Positions 1-6,894 of a stretch of DNA of 8,426 nucleotides are shown one piece after another. The stretch is taken from contig JAEZSJ010000264.1 of the NCBI GenBank assembly GCA_023443985.1, positions 1 to 8,426 on the forward strand. Direction: 5' to 3'. How positions within the stretch are numbered: position 1 is the first letter of the stretch; each line of letters starts with the position of its first letter. The notes under the pieces are model-generated. The model had not been told where the DNA came from and did no database searches. It saw only the letters and a list, made by a program, of their open reading frames with translations. The stretch comes from Verrucomicrobiota bacterium (GTDB lineage: Bacteria; Verrucomicrobiota; Verrucomicrobiia; Opitutales; Opitutaceae). The position numbers were made by a program, and so were the translations under genes.

Positions 1-1100
1 GCCGCCCCGGCCCAACGCCACCCGCCGCCGCGCTCCGCCACCCCGCGCCGCGCGAGCGCGGCCGCCACGGCGCCGAACGCCGCCGTCGCGTAGTGGTAGT
101 AGTCATGGATTCGGTACAAGTTCGAGAACACCAGCGGGCCGCCGAGGAAGCAGCCAACTGCCGCCAGGGCGGGGCCGCGCCAACGCGGGGTCGACGCGAC
201 CAGTGCCGCGCCGCCGATCGCCGCGGCCCACCACGGCATCAGCGCCTGGGACCAGTGGCCCGCCAGCGCGCGCCAGAACGCCGGGTCGAGGCGTTCGCCG
301 GCGGAGCCGAAGTTGAAGGCCGCGAGGTTGCCCGACACCAGGAACGCCGCGAGCGGGTTCTCCGCCTTCACCGCGTCGGCGAAGGCGACCCAGGCCAGCC
401 CGAGCGCCAGCGGCGGCCCGGCGAGCAGCAGCCCCCGCCCCGCCGCCGTAACCAGAACTTGGATCCTGCCGCCGCGCGGCGCCCGCCGCACTTCCCACAG
501 CAACGCGAACGCGAGCCCGGGCAGAAACACCGCCCAGGTCGTGCCCTTGACCAGCGCCGCCAGACCGCCGCCCAGCCACGCGAGCGCGAGCCAGCCGCGC
601 GACGGTTTCTCCCGCCACTGCAGCGCCGCACCGAGGAACCAGGCGGCCCCCGCCCACGCGAGCGACTCGATCAGCACCGCGCGGGAGTAGAAGAGATAGA
701 CGGGCGCCGCGAACAACGGCAGCAACGCCAGGCAGGCCCGCCCGCGCCCAGCACCCAGCGCCCGCAAGGCCAGCCACGCGCCGCCAAGCCCCAGGTAGAA
801 CGCCGCGAGGCTCACCGCGCGGCCGGCCTGCGCCGTGGGCCAGCCGGTGGCCGCCCCCACTCGGACGGCGAGCCACTGGTACAACGGAAACTCCATCGGA
901 ATCGACCACGGCTTGCCGAGCACGGGCGTCGCATAGTCGAGCCGGAAGCCGTCCTGGCGCATGGCGTCGATCGTCAACGCCGTCTGCGCCTGGCGGAAAC
1001 CATGCCCGAGCAGGCCCGGGATCTCCCAGCCGCGCAGCGCGCAGGCGAGATGCCCCGCCAGGGCGGCCACGAGCAACGCCGCCGCCAAGGCGGTGCGCAT
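1..1100 (-). CDS. GT-C glycosyltransferase, family 39-like membrane protein (3' end outside window)
   Basis: The minus-strand frame is open from an ATG at 1100 to the left edge, so 366 residues are visible and the C-terminus is missing. The protein has a hydrophobic N-terminal segment (residues 3-22), then a periplasm-type loop containing HGFRQAQTAL (33-42) and PMEFPLYQW (68-76). Several Ala/Leu/Trp-rich membrane segments follow (about 97-115, 121-138, 145-161, 170-204, 223-241, 288-302, 311-326), and a late IHDYYHY motif (331-337). This pattern is typical of bacterial GT39/ArnT-like enzymes, which transfer a sugar from a polyprenyl-phosphate donor on the outer face of the inner membrane. The usual first-loop Asp-Glu pair is not obvious; RQAQ stands there. 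An in-frame ATG at 1124 would add eight residues (MCGPWNPR), and neither start has a clear ribosome binding site. The acceptor and pathway cannot be told. It is transcribed away from the kinase gene, so it is probably unrelated to it. Confidence 0.75.
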   Translation of the reverse strand, partial: MRTALAAALLVAALAGHLACALRGWEIPGLLGHGFRQAQTALTIDAMRQDGFRLDYATPVLGKPWSIPMEFPLYQWLAVRVGAATGWPTAQAGRAVSLAAFYLGLGGAWLALRALGAGRGRACLALLPLFAAPVYLFYSRAVLIESLAWAGAAWFLGAALQWREKPSRGWLALAWLGGGLAALVKGTTWAVFLPGLAFALLWEVRRAPRGGRIQVLVTAAGRGLLLAGPPLALGLAWVAFADAVKAENPLAAFLVSGNLAAFNFGSAGERLDPAFWRALAGHWSQALMPWWAAAIGGAALVASTPRWRGPALAAVGCFLGGPLVFSNLYRIHDYYHYATAAFGAVAAALARRGVAERGGGWRWAGA

Positions 1101-1223
1101 TCTGGGGTTCCAAGGTCCGCACATCGGCGCAAGATGCGACCCGGCGGAGTGCACGGCCGCAAGCCGGAAGCGGACCGCCGCCCGCCGGCCCGGCCGCGCG
1201 CCCGGTCCCGTCCCGCCGCGGAT

Positions 1224-1245
1224 AACGGTCAACCCCGCCACCGTT
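1224..1245. promoter_or_regulatory. Inverted repeat AACGGT-N10-ACCGTT upstream of the kinase gene
   Basis: Within the divergent intergenic region, two perfect 6-bp half sites (1224-1229 and 1240-1245) are separated by 10 bp. An overlapping TCAAC/GTTGA pair (1229-1233, 1243-1247) extends the symmetry. The element lies 39 bp before the preferred kinase start at 1285 and 6 bp before the alternative start at 1252. It could be a regulator-binding site for the two-component operon or an RNA hairpin in its leader. No convincing -35/-10 pair was identified. Half sites this short could arise by chance. Confidence 0.25.
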
Positions 1246-1284
1246 GAGCCGATGAACAACGCGAACCAGAGCGCCGCCCTGCCG

Positions 1285-2937
1285 ATGAAGCTCGAAATCC
1301 GGCTCGCCATCCTCTTCGGCTGTCTGCTCGCCATCTTCCTCGGCGTGCTCGCGCTGCAGCACCCCTCCCAGCGGCGGAGCGCGTTCGAGCTGCAAACCGA
1401 GATCGCCGGCGACAAAGCCCGCCAGCTCGCCCGCGCCCTCGCGCTCACCGGCAGCACACTCGAACGTTTCGCCGCCGATTACACCCAGTGGGACGAAATG
1501 GGCGCGTACGTGCAAACCGCCGATCCCACCTGGGCCGAGATCAACCTCGACCAGAGCCTCGTCAGCTGGCGTTTCCACGGACTGTGGGTCTTCTCGCCGG
1601 AGAAGCGCCTGGTGTCCCGCCATCTCCGCGTCCCCCTTTGCGCCGACGATGTCGCCGCCTTTCCCAGAACCGAGATTCTCGCCCACATCACCAGCGCCGA
1701 GCACACGCACTTCTTCCTCCGCACCCCGCGGGGACTGCTCGAGATCCGCGGCTCCGCGATCCACCCTTCGGACGAGCGCCGCAACGCGGAGCCACCGCAG
1801 GGCTGGCTGGTGGTGGCCCACTGGTGGTCCCCGAACCTGGTCGCCCAACTCGGCGAGCTGACGGACAGCACCGTCACCATCGTGTCCGCGACCCCGGCCA
1901 CGCCGTCGGCCGAGCTCGGGCCGAAGATCACCGCCAACCTGCCGCTCCCCTCCTGGGACGGGCGACCCGCCGCCCACCTCGAGCTCGAGCACACCAGCCC
2001 GCTACTCATCAACATGAGCGCCTACGACCGCGGCGAAAGCTATCTGCTCTTCGGCTTCGGCCTGGTGTTCCTCGCCTGCGCCGCAATCTGCACGCACTAC
2101 TGGGTGCGGCGCCCCTTGCACCTGATCCAGCGCAGCCTTGTGTCCAGCCGGCCCGAGCTGGTCGCGCCACTCGAGGGGCACCGCGACGAGTTCGGCCAAG
2201 TCGCCCGGCTCGTGCGCACGGTCTCCGAGCAACGCCACGCCTTGAGCCGCGAGGTCGAGGACCGCACCTTCGCCGAATCCGAACTGCGCCACGCGATCGC
2301 GGAGCGGGCCGCCCTCGGCCGCGATCTCCACGACGGCGTCATCCAATCCATCTACGCCATCGGCATGGCGCTGCAGGGAATCCGCCCGTTGCTGCACGCC
2401 GCTCCCGACGAGGCCCAGCAACGCCTCGAAGCCTGCGTCGACGGGCTCAACCGCACGATCACCCAGCTGCGCGGCTACATCGCCGGCCTCGAGGCGGACG
2501 ACAACGCCCCACCCTCGCTGGCCGAAGGACTCCAGACCCTGCTGCGCGAAGTGCGCCCGGCGCGGACGGTCGACTACTCCGTGCAACTCGATCCGGCGCT
2601 CGCCGCCGCCTTGCGCCCGGACGAGATCGTGCAACTGCTCTACATCGCCCGCGAGGCGATCAGCAACTCCGTACGCCACGGTCTCGCCCGGCACATCGCG
2701 CTCGCGCTCGCCCGCGTGGACGGTGAAACCGTGTTCTCCATCACCGACGACGGCATCGGCTTCGATCCCGCCGCTTCCTCCGGACGCGGGCACGGCCTCG
2801 ACAACATGACCCGCCGCGCGGAGGAGATCGGCGCCTCCCTCACCATCGAGGCGGCGATCGCCCGCGGAGCTTGCTTGCGCGTGGAACTGCCCCGCGCCAC
2901 CAACGAGACCGCCTCCCCGCCCACCGGGACGCCATGA
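1285..2937 (+). CDS. Membrane sensor histidine kinase, CHASE4 domain, NarL/DesK class
   Basis: This 550-residue sensor kinase probably autophosphorylates on His349 and passes the phosphate to the regulator encoded next. It has a short positive N-terminus, TM1 (about 7-25), and an extracytoplasmic domain (about 30-250). The segment ADYTQWDEMGAYVQT (64-78) and the following NLDQSL and WVFSPEKRLV segments match CHASE4-type sensors. TM2 (about 252-273) leads to a HAMP-like or coiled linker. The HisKA_3 dimerisation domain carries ERAALGRDLHDGVIQS (340-355). The HATPase domain has an N box REAISNSVRH (456-465), a DDGIGFD box (488-494) and GRGHGLDNM (500-508), so all catalytic motifs are intact. 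The start at 1285 puts TM1 right at the N-terminus. An ATG at 1252 would add 11 residues and cannot be excluded; neither start has a Shine-Dalgarno. The stop overlaps the next start (ATGA), implying translational coupling. The ligand is unknown. Confidence 0.9.
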   Translation: MKLEIRLAILFGCLLAIFLGVLALQHPSQRRSAFELQTEIAGDKARQLARALALTGSTLERFAADYTQWDEMGAYVQTADPTWAEINLDQSLVSWRFHGLWVFSPEKRLVSRHLRVPLCADDVAAFPRTEILAHITSAEHTHFFLRTPRGLLEIRGSAIHPSDERRNAEPPQGWLVVAHWWSPNLVAQLGELTDSTVTIVSATPATPSAELGPKITANLPLPSWDGRPAAHLELEHTSPLLINMSAYDRGESYLLFGFGLVFLACAAICTHYWVRRPLHLIQRSLVSSRPELVAPLEGHRDEFGQVARLVRTVSEQRHALSREVEDRTFAESELRHAIAERAALGRDLHDGVIQSIYAIGMALQGIRPLLHAAPDEAQQRLEACVDGLNRTITQLRGYIAGLEADDNAPPSLAEGLQTLLREVRPARTVDYSVQLDPALAAALRPDEIVQLLYIAREAISNSVRHGLARHIALALARVDGETVFSITDDGIGFDPAASSGRGHGLDNMTRRAEEIGASLTIEAAIARGACLRVELPRATNETASPPTGTP

Positions 2938-3590
2938 CCTCCGCCGCCCACCGCCTCCGGATCCTGATCGTCGACGACAGCGAGCTCGTCCGCATGGGCC
3001 TGCACACGCTGCTCTCCGGGTATCAGGAAATCGACGTCGTCGCCGAGGCCGACTCCGCCGCCGCCGCGCTGCGGGAGTTCCGCGCCCACCGCCCCGACCT
3101 CGTGCTCCTCGACCTGCGCCTGCCCGACGGCAACGGCTGCGACATCTGCCGGCAGATCCAGCGGGAGCACCCCGACTGCCGTATCCTTGTTCTCAGTTCG
3201 CTGCTCGACGCCCGCTCGGTCTCGGAAGCGATCACCGCCGGCGCGCACGGCTACCTGATCAAGGACATCAACGGTCCCGGCCTGGTGCAGGGCATCCTCG
3301 ATGTCGCCGCCGGCCGGACGGTGCTCGCGCCGGCGATCACCTCGCAGGTGATCACGATGATGCGCACCAACCAGCATCAGGAGCAGCTCCGCAAACGCTA
3401 CGAGTCGCTCTCCGCCCAGGAGCAGCGCGTGCTCGCGCATGTCGCCCGCGGCCTCACGAACAAGGAAGTGGCCCAGGAGCTTGGCCTGAGCGAGAAGACG
3501 GTGAAGAACTACCTGAGCAATCTCTTCGAGAAGCTGCAGATCGCCCGCCGGTCCCAGGCGGTTGCGTTCTACGCTGAGGTGAAGTCCTGA
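2934..3590 (+). CDS. NarL/FixJ-family response regulator (REC-LuxR HTH)
   Basis: This 218-residue transcription factor is the evident partner of the kinase just upstream. The receiver domain (about 8-125) has the acidic pair Asp14-Asp15 (LIVDDSELVR), the phospho-acceptor Asp60 in LVLLDLRLPDG, Ser88/Ser89 and Lys110 in GYLIKD, so all phosphorylation residues are present. A linker rich in Gln and Arg (about 142-157) leads to a GerE/LuxR-type DNA-binding domain (158-210) with GLTNKEVAQELGLSEKTVKNY. Proteins of this class dimerise on phosphorylation and bind inverted or direct repeats at promoters. The start at 2934 is chosen because it forms the ATGA overlap with the kinase stop and begins directly before the first receiver strand; an in-frame ATG at 2871 lies well inside the kinase gene. 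Its targets are unknown; the pilin operon 135 bp downstream is the obvious candidate. Confidence 0.93.
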   Translation: MTSAAHRLRILIVDDSELVRMGLHTLLSGYQEIDVVAEADSAAAALREFRAHRPDLVLLDLRLPDGNGCDICRQIQREHPDCRILVLSSLLDARSVSEAITAGAHGYLIKDINGPGLVQGILDVAAGRTVLAPAITSQVITMMRTNQHQEQLRKRYESLSAQEQRVLAHVARGLTNKEVAQELGLSEKTVKNYLSNLFEKLQIARRSQAVAFYAEVKS

Positions 3591-3725
3591 GGCGCGCCCT
3601 CGCGCGGCGGTCGAGCCGGGCGTTCACCCCGTGGGGTTTCAGGGACTTCCGGCCCTAGCGTTTCAGGGAGCCAAGTTCGGCATCCGACCATTACCGCCTC
3701 GCCGCGGCTGAACGATACTGGAGCC
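3591..3725 (+). promoter_or_regulatory. Leader of the pilin operon with duplicated GTTTCAGGGA and alternative hairpins
   Basis: This 135-bp gap lies between the regulator stop and the first pilin start. Just after the stop is a 5-bp GCGCG/CGCGC hairpin with a CCCT loop (3592-3605) and no T-tract, so it is at best a weak terminator. The 10-mer GTTTCAGGGA occurs twice, at 3636-3645 and 3660-3669, exactly 24 bp apart. Between the copies, CCCT (3653-3656) can pair with AGGG of the first copy (3641-3644) or of the second (3665-3668); the second option is extended by GG/CC (3651-3652 with 3671-3672). These two hairpins exclude one another. GGAG at 3720-3723 is the only Shine-Dalgarno-like element and sits unusually close to the ATG at 3726. 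No confident -10/-35 is visible. It may be a regulator-binding site, an RNA switch, or both. Confidence 0.4.
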
Positions 3726-4211
3726 ATGAAAAAGTCGGCTCCGCCCACGAGCTCGCGACAAGGCTTCACCCTGATCGAGGTGATGATGGCCGCGTTCGTC
3801 ATGGTCGTCATGTTCCTCGGCACGCTGAGCGCCCTGCAGCACGGCTTCCAACTCCTCGACAACGCCCGCAACACCACCCTCGCCGGTCAGGTGATCCAGA
3901 GCGAACTCGAGGACATCCGCCTCAAGTCGTGGGCCACGATGCCGACGACCGGGCCGATCGATCTCACCACTTCCGTCGCCGAGGGGCTCAGCGCCCAGGA
4001 ACGCGCGGCGTTGTCCGACCGCTTCACCGCCACGCGCACCGTCACCGGTGTGAGCGGCCGTGAGACCGATTTCCGCCGCATCGTGATCAGCGTCGCCTGG
4101 AAGGACGTCGCCGGCCGCGGACACCGGCGCTCGTACGAGACCCTCGTCGGACGCAACGGCCTGTCCGACTACTTCGTCACCACCCACGGCCAGAGCTCCA
4201 CCACGCCATGA
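3726..4211 (+). CDS. PilV-like minor prepilin
   Basis: This 161-residue protein has a type III (prepilin) signal sequence: a short basic leader with Lys2, Lys3 and Arg11, then RQG|FTLIEVMMAA. Cleavage by prepilin peptidase is expected after Gly13. The mature protein starts with Phe (to be N-methylated) and has the conserved Glu at mature position 5 (Glu18). The hydrophobic helix runs to about residue 35 and continues as an amphipathic stalk (LSALQHGFQLLDNARN...). The small C-terminal domain ends with WKDVAGRGHRRSYETLVGR, a strand pattern common in PilV/GspI-like pilins (VxVxWxDxxGxxRxxxLxT). The product is probably a minor pilin that primes assembly of a type IV pilus or a type II secretion pseudopilus. 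It is first in the operon, and its stop overlaps the next start by four bases. GspI and PilV cannot be separated with certainty from sequence alone. Confidence 0.85.
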   Translation: MKKSAPPTSSRQGFTLIEVMMAAFVMVVMFLGTLSALQHGFQLLDNARNTTLAGQVIQSELEDIRLKSWATMPTTGPIDLTTSVAEGLSAQERAALSDRFTATRTVTGVSGRETDFRRIVISVAWKDVAGRGHRRSYETLVGRNGLSDYFVTTHGQSSTTP

Positions 4212-4759
4212 AAACCAACTCCCGTCGCGGCGTCACCCTCGTCGAGCTCATGATCGCGATGGCGATCAGCGGGCTCGTGCTCGCCGGCGTGATGAGCACC
4301 TACCTGTTCATCGCCCGCAGCTCGGTGCGTGTCTCGAACTACACGACCATGGAACGCGAGGCCACGCTCTCGCTCGAGCGACTCGGCCGCGAAGTCCGCA
4401 TGGCCGAGGCGCTGGTCTCCTCCGGCTCTCCGTTGGACTCCGTCAAGCTCACGATTCCCAACAACAGCGGCACCGGTTCGCATGAAGTCACCTACACCTA
4501 CAGCGCTACGGCCGGCACGCTCACCCGCATCGAGGGCTCCGAGAAGACGGTGCTGATTCGCAACATCCAGGCCGGTTCCTTCAGCTTCAAGCGCTTCGAC
4601 AAGCTGCAGAACAGCCTCGATCTGCCCGGCACGGTGCTCCCCGACTACAGCACCAAACAGCTGCAGGTGACCCTCACGATCGCGCCCGACACCAAGGGCC
4701 TCGTCGCCGCCACCACCAAGCGCGTCATCTCCTCCCGTTTTGTTCTCCGCAACCTCTGA
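4208..4759 (+). CDS. PilW-like minor prepilin
   Basis: This 183-residue protein has a prepilin leader SRRG|VTLVELMIAMAISGLVLA. Processing is expected after Gly8, and Glu13 is the mature Glu5. The N-terminal helix (about 9-30) is followed by an amphipathic stalk containing EREATLSLERLGREVRMAEAL, which is characteristic of PilW/GspJ-like proteins (a conserved RLxREVRxA element). The rest is beta-rich and contains SVKLTIPNN, EVTYTYSATAGTLTRIEG and LQVTLTIAP. The product is probably membrane-inserted before joining the tip complex with its two neighbours. Translation is probably coupled to the PilV-like gene through the ATGA overlap, and there is no Shine-Dalgarno of its own. The next gene follows after 12 bp. 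GspJ of a type II secretion system is the alternative reading; the PilX-like neighbour favours a type IV pilus-like set. Confidence 0.83.
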   Translation: MKTNSRRGVTLVELMIAMAISGLVLAGVMSTYLFIARSSVRVSNYTTMEREATLSLERLGREVRMAEALVSSGSPLDSVKLTIPNNSGTGSHEVTYTYSATAGTLTRIEGSEKTVLIRNIQAGSFSFKRFDKLQNSLDLPGTVLPDYSTKQLQVTLTIAPDTKGLVAATTKRVISSRFVLRNL

Positions 4760-4771
4760 CCCACGCAGCAT

Positions 4772-6223
4772 ATGAATCATCATTCCCTCCGTTCCCAGCG
4801 TGGTAGCGTGCTCATGGTCGCCATGGTGCTCGGGCTCGCGCTCGTGTTCCTCGTCGGCAGCTATGTCAGCCTCACGATGGATGCCTTCCGGTCCTCCGAT
4901 CGGAGTTTCCACTACAACACCGCCTTCAACCTCGCCGAAGCCGGCCTCGAGGAGGCGCTCTGGGCCCTCAACAACAAGGATTGGACGAAACGCACCTGGG
5001 CGGAGGTCGGCAGCGACCGTGTGCTCACCGGCAGCCTCAGCGAATCCGAGCTGACCGCCTCCCACAGCGTGCGCGGCTACTTCAACGTCTTCGTCGCCCA
5101 GGCGACCGGCGGCACGCCCGTCATCACCGCCGAAGGTGTCGTCCGCCCCGTCATGGGGTCGGAGATCCGCAAGCAGATCCGCGTCAACGCCAAGAACGCC
5201 AACATCTTCATGCCGCCTTTCACCGCGATCACGCGGCTCGACCTCAACGGTGGCCAGATCGACAGCTACCGCATGGCCGACGGCGACTACACCACCGCCG
5301 CACGCCGTTACGAGACCACCGTCGCCAGCCCGACCATCAACATCGGCAACGTCGACATCGGCAGCCCGGCCGACATCTTCGGCTACGTGACTGTCGGCGT
5401 GGGCACCGACCAATCGGCGGATTTCATCAACCGCATCAAAGGCAGCGTCACAGGCGAGACCACCACCGCCGGGCAAGATGGCGTCATCACCGCCGGCTCC
5501 AATCTCGTCGACACCAACCGCATCGCCTTCGACTTCATCCAGGACTTCCCGGTCACCGAAGCCCCGGTGGATCCGTTCATCGATCCCCTCCCCGCGGCCG
5601 ACGCCAACGGCTTGATCGTCCTCGGCGACCCCACCGGCGCCACCACGAAGCGCTACCAGTTCGCCGGCGACTTCAAGGCGGCCAACGGCACGACGATCCT
5701 CGTCGTCGGCCCCGTCGAGATCAAAGCCCTCGCCGACTTCGATGTCCCCGGCCAAGCGCAGTTCACCGTGCTCAACGGCACCTACACCACGACCGCCACC
5801 AAGACCACCCCGAGCAAGACGTACAACTCCACCAACGCCTCGGCGACGATCTATGCCTACGGCGACCTCGCCATCTCCGGAAACGGAGCGGCCGTCGGCG
5901 GCACCATCCCGGGTACGAACATCAGCACCGATCCGACCAAGCTCCAGATCTTCGGCATGTCCCCGACCCTGCAGAACTTCAGCATCGGCGGCAACGGCAA
6001 CCTCGCGGCCGCGATCTATGCGCCGAATGCCGATGTGAAGTTCAACGGCGGCGGCTCCAGCGGCTACTTCGCCGGCGCCACGGTGGCCAACAACATCACG
6101 GTCGATGGCAAGGGCTACCGCGTCCGCTTCCCCGAGGAGATGGCCGACATGAACACCGCCACCACCTACAAGATCTCCCGCTGGGTCGAGCTCACCAACC
6201 GCGGCGCCTGGCACCAGTTCTGA
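4772..6223 (+). CDS. PilX-like pilus assembly protein with long beta-rich C-terminal region
   Basis: This 483-residue protein has an N-terminus matching the PilX N-terminal domain: SQRG|SVLMVAMVLGLALVFLVG (8-29, cleavage expected after Gly11), then YNTAFNLAEAGLEEAL (48-63). It lacks the Glu at mature position 5 (Val16 there), as GspK-type tip pseudopilins do. It is far longer than a usual PilX (under 200 residues). The extra part (about 145-470) is rich in Gly, Asn and Thr and contains repeated short strand-turn units such as DLNGGQID (157-164), NIGNVDIGSP (190-199), LAISGNGAAVGG (367-378), IGGNGNLAAAIYAPNADVKFNGGG (405-428) and GYFAGATVANNITVDGKG (431-448). The IYAPNA..GGG..G segment resembles a domain of unknown function at the C-terminus of other PilX-like proteins; I recall it as DUF7305, unverified. 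A beta-solenoid, bactofilin-like or adhesive fold is an inference. It is the last gene of the pilin operon, and its start has no Shine-Dalgarno. Confidence 0.82.
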   Translation: MNHHSLRSQRGSVLMVAMVLGLALVFLVGSYVSLTMDAFRSSDRSFHYNTAFNLAEAGLEEALWALNNKDWTKRTWAEVGSDRVLTGSLSESELTASHSVRGYFNVFVAQATGGTPVITAEGVVRPVMGSEIRKQIRVNAKNANIFMPPFTAITRLDLNGGQIDSYRMADGDYTTAARRYETTVASPTINIGNVDIGSPADIFGYVTVGVGTDQSADFINRIKGSVTGETTTAGQDGVITAGSNLVDTNRIAFDFIQDFPVTEAPVDPFIDPLPAADANGLIVLGDPTGATTKRYQFAGDFKAANGTTILVVGPVEIKALADFDVPGQAQFTVLNGTYTTTATKTTPSKTYNSTNASATIYAYGDLAISGNGAAVGGTIPGTNISTDPTKLQIFGMSPTLQNFSIGGNGNLAAAIYAPNADVKFNGGGSSGYFAGATVANNITVDGKGYRVRFPEEMADMNTATTYKISRWVELTNRGAWHQF

Positions 6224-6261
6224 TCGCCGCCGGCACCGATCGATCCCCCCCCGATAATAGC

Positions 6262-6291
6262 GAACCCCGGCGGGTTTCCCCGCCGGGGTTC
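6262..6291. terminator. GC-rich hairpin between convergent pilin operon and rnpB
   Basis: A perfect 13-bp inverted repeat (GAACCCCGGCGGG at 6262-6274, complement at 6279-6291) encloses a 4-nt TTTC loop. It starts 38 bp after the PilX-like stop and ends 34 bp before the 3' end of the RNase P RNA gene, so it sits where two convergent transcripts must stop. The plus-strand flank is ATCGTCTTC and the minus-strand flank is GCTATTATC; neither is a proper U-tract, so intrinsic termination may be inefficient. The rest of 6224-6325 shows no other feature. Confidence 0.7.
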
Positions 6292-6325
6292 ATCGTCTTC
6301 GCCCGGCTCGCACCGCGCAAAGAAT

Positions 6326-6761
6326 GGTCTCGAAACCTGTAAGCCAGATTCTGTCCGCCGCCTTGCGGCGACGGCGCATCCATTTTTCTCGGGCGCCTTG
6401 CAGCGCCCGCCCGCGGCTGCGACCGCCGGCGTGAGCCGGCCGCGCGCAACGGGTGCGACCTACCCGGGACGTGTTCGGCGGGCCGCCGCGTCCCCTATTT
6501 GGCCTTGCACCGGGTTGGGTTTCTCGTGCCGCCGGCGTCACCGCACGGCGCGGTGGGCTCTTACCCCACCTTTTCACTATCACCCCTCTCCAATCTCAGA
6601 TCGGGGATCTCAGATTACAGAAGGGCTACCTGTTTTCTGTGATACTGTCCGTCGCGCCGCCTTGAAACGACGCTCCCCCGCTTGCGAGGGGAACCCTGCC
6701 CTGTGGTGTCTGGACTTTCCTCTCGGTTCAAAGAACGAAGCGAATGCGCGGATCCGAGACC
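6326..6761 (-). ncRNA. rnpB: RNase P RNA, bacterial class A
   Basis: This is the catalytic RNA that removes the 5' leader of tRNA precursors. Read on the minus strand, it has the 5' conserved GAGGAAAGTCC (6712-6722), then GGTAAGAGCCCACC, AGGCCAAATAGG, CCCGGGTAGG (the GGU that binds the tRNA CCA end, at 6462-6464) and the 3' core GACAGAATCTGGCTTA (6340-6355). The ends were set by the P1 helix: GGTCTCG at 6755-6761 pairs with CGAGACC at 6326-6332, and pairing continues with one mismatch. The usual CCGGG/CCCGG pairing of E. coli P4 is replaced by CCAGA/UCUGG, so the helix is kept by compensatory change. P12 is an 11-bp, AU-rich stem with one mismatch. Length (about 436 nt) is slightly above the E. 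coli RNA (377 nt). Exact ends may differ by a few bases. Confidence 0.96.
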
Positions 6762-6767
6762 GCGCGC

Positions 6768-6796
6768 AACGTGCGTTGTCCCCGCCCCCGCGGCAA
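6768..6796 (-). promoter_or_regulatory. Possible rnpB promoter
   Basis: On the minus strand, TTGCCG (6791-6796) could serve as -35 and CACGTT (6768-6773) as -10, with a 17-bp spacer. The -10 keeps only the A2 and T6 positions of the consensus, but it lies 6 bp before the predicted 5' end of the RNA at 6761, which is the expected distance. The rest of 6762-6894, between rnpB and the zinc-ribbon gene, shows nothing else. Confidence 0.3.
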
Positions 6797-6894
6797 CTGC
6801 GGAATGCGTCCGCCGTCCGGCGCTCGCGGAACCCTCGATCCGGCCCCCGGTGCCCGCCATCGAGCCCTCGCCGCTCGACCGCCTGGTTCCCGCC

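Noticed and set aside
961..1284. Upstream extension of the kinase reading frame to an ATG at 961
   Set aside because: The extra residues overlap the divergent glycosyltransferase gene and are unlike a sensor kinase N-terminus; TM1 starts right after the Met at 1285.
103..1992. A 629-codon minus-strand frame and a 384-codon plus-strand frame (93-1247)
   Set aside because: Both are low-complexity Arg/Gly/Ala/Pro translations overlapping the glycosyltransferase and kinase genes in other frames. The true minus-strand gene here has clear membrane segments and conserved GT-C motifs and runs off the window edge.
3591..3725. Cyclic-di-GMP (GEMM-I) riboswitch before the pilin operon
   Set aside because: Such switches often precede pilin genes, but none of the conserved GEMM core elements is present in the leader.
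4169..6214. A 681-codon open frame on the minus strand opposite the pilin genes
   Set aside because: Its Gly/Asp/Val/Ala-rich product shows no domain pattern. It is the mirror of three well-supported pilin genes with third-position GC bias, which commonly leaves the antisense frame open.
6438..6470. Suspected loss of the tRNA-binding GGU motif in the RNase P RNA L15 loop
   Set aside because: Counting against the E. coli RNA places the motif in GGGTAGG, which is present here (GGU at 6462-6464).
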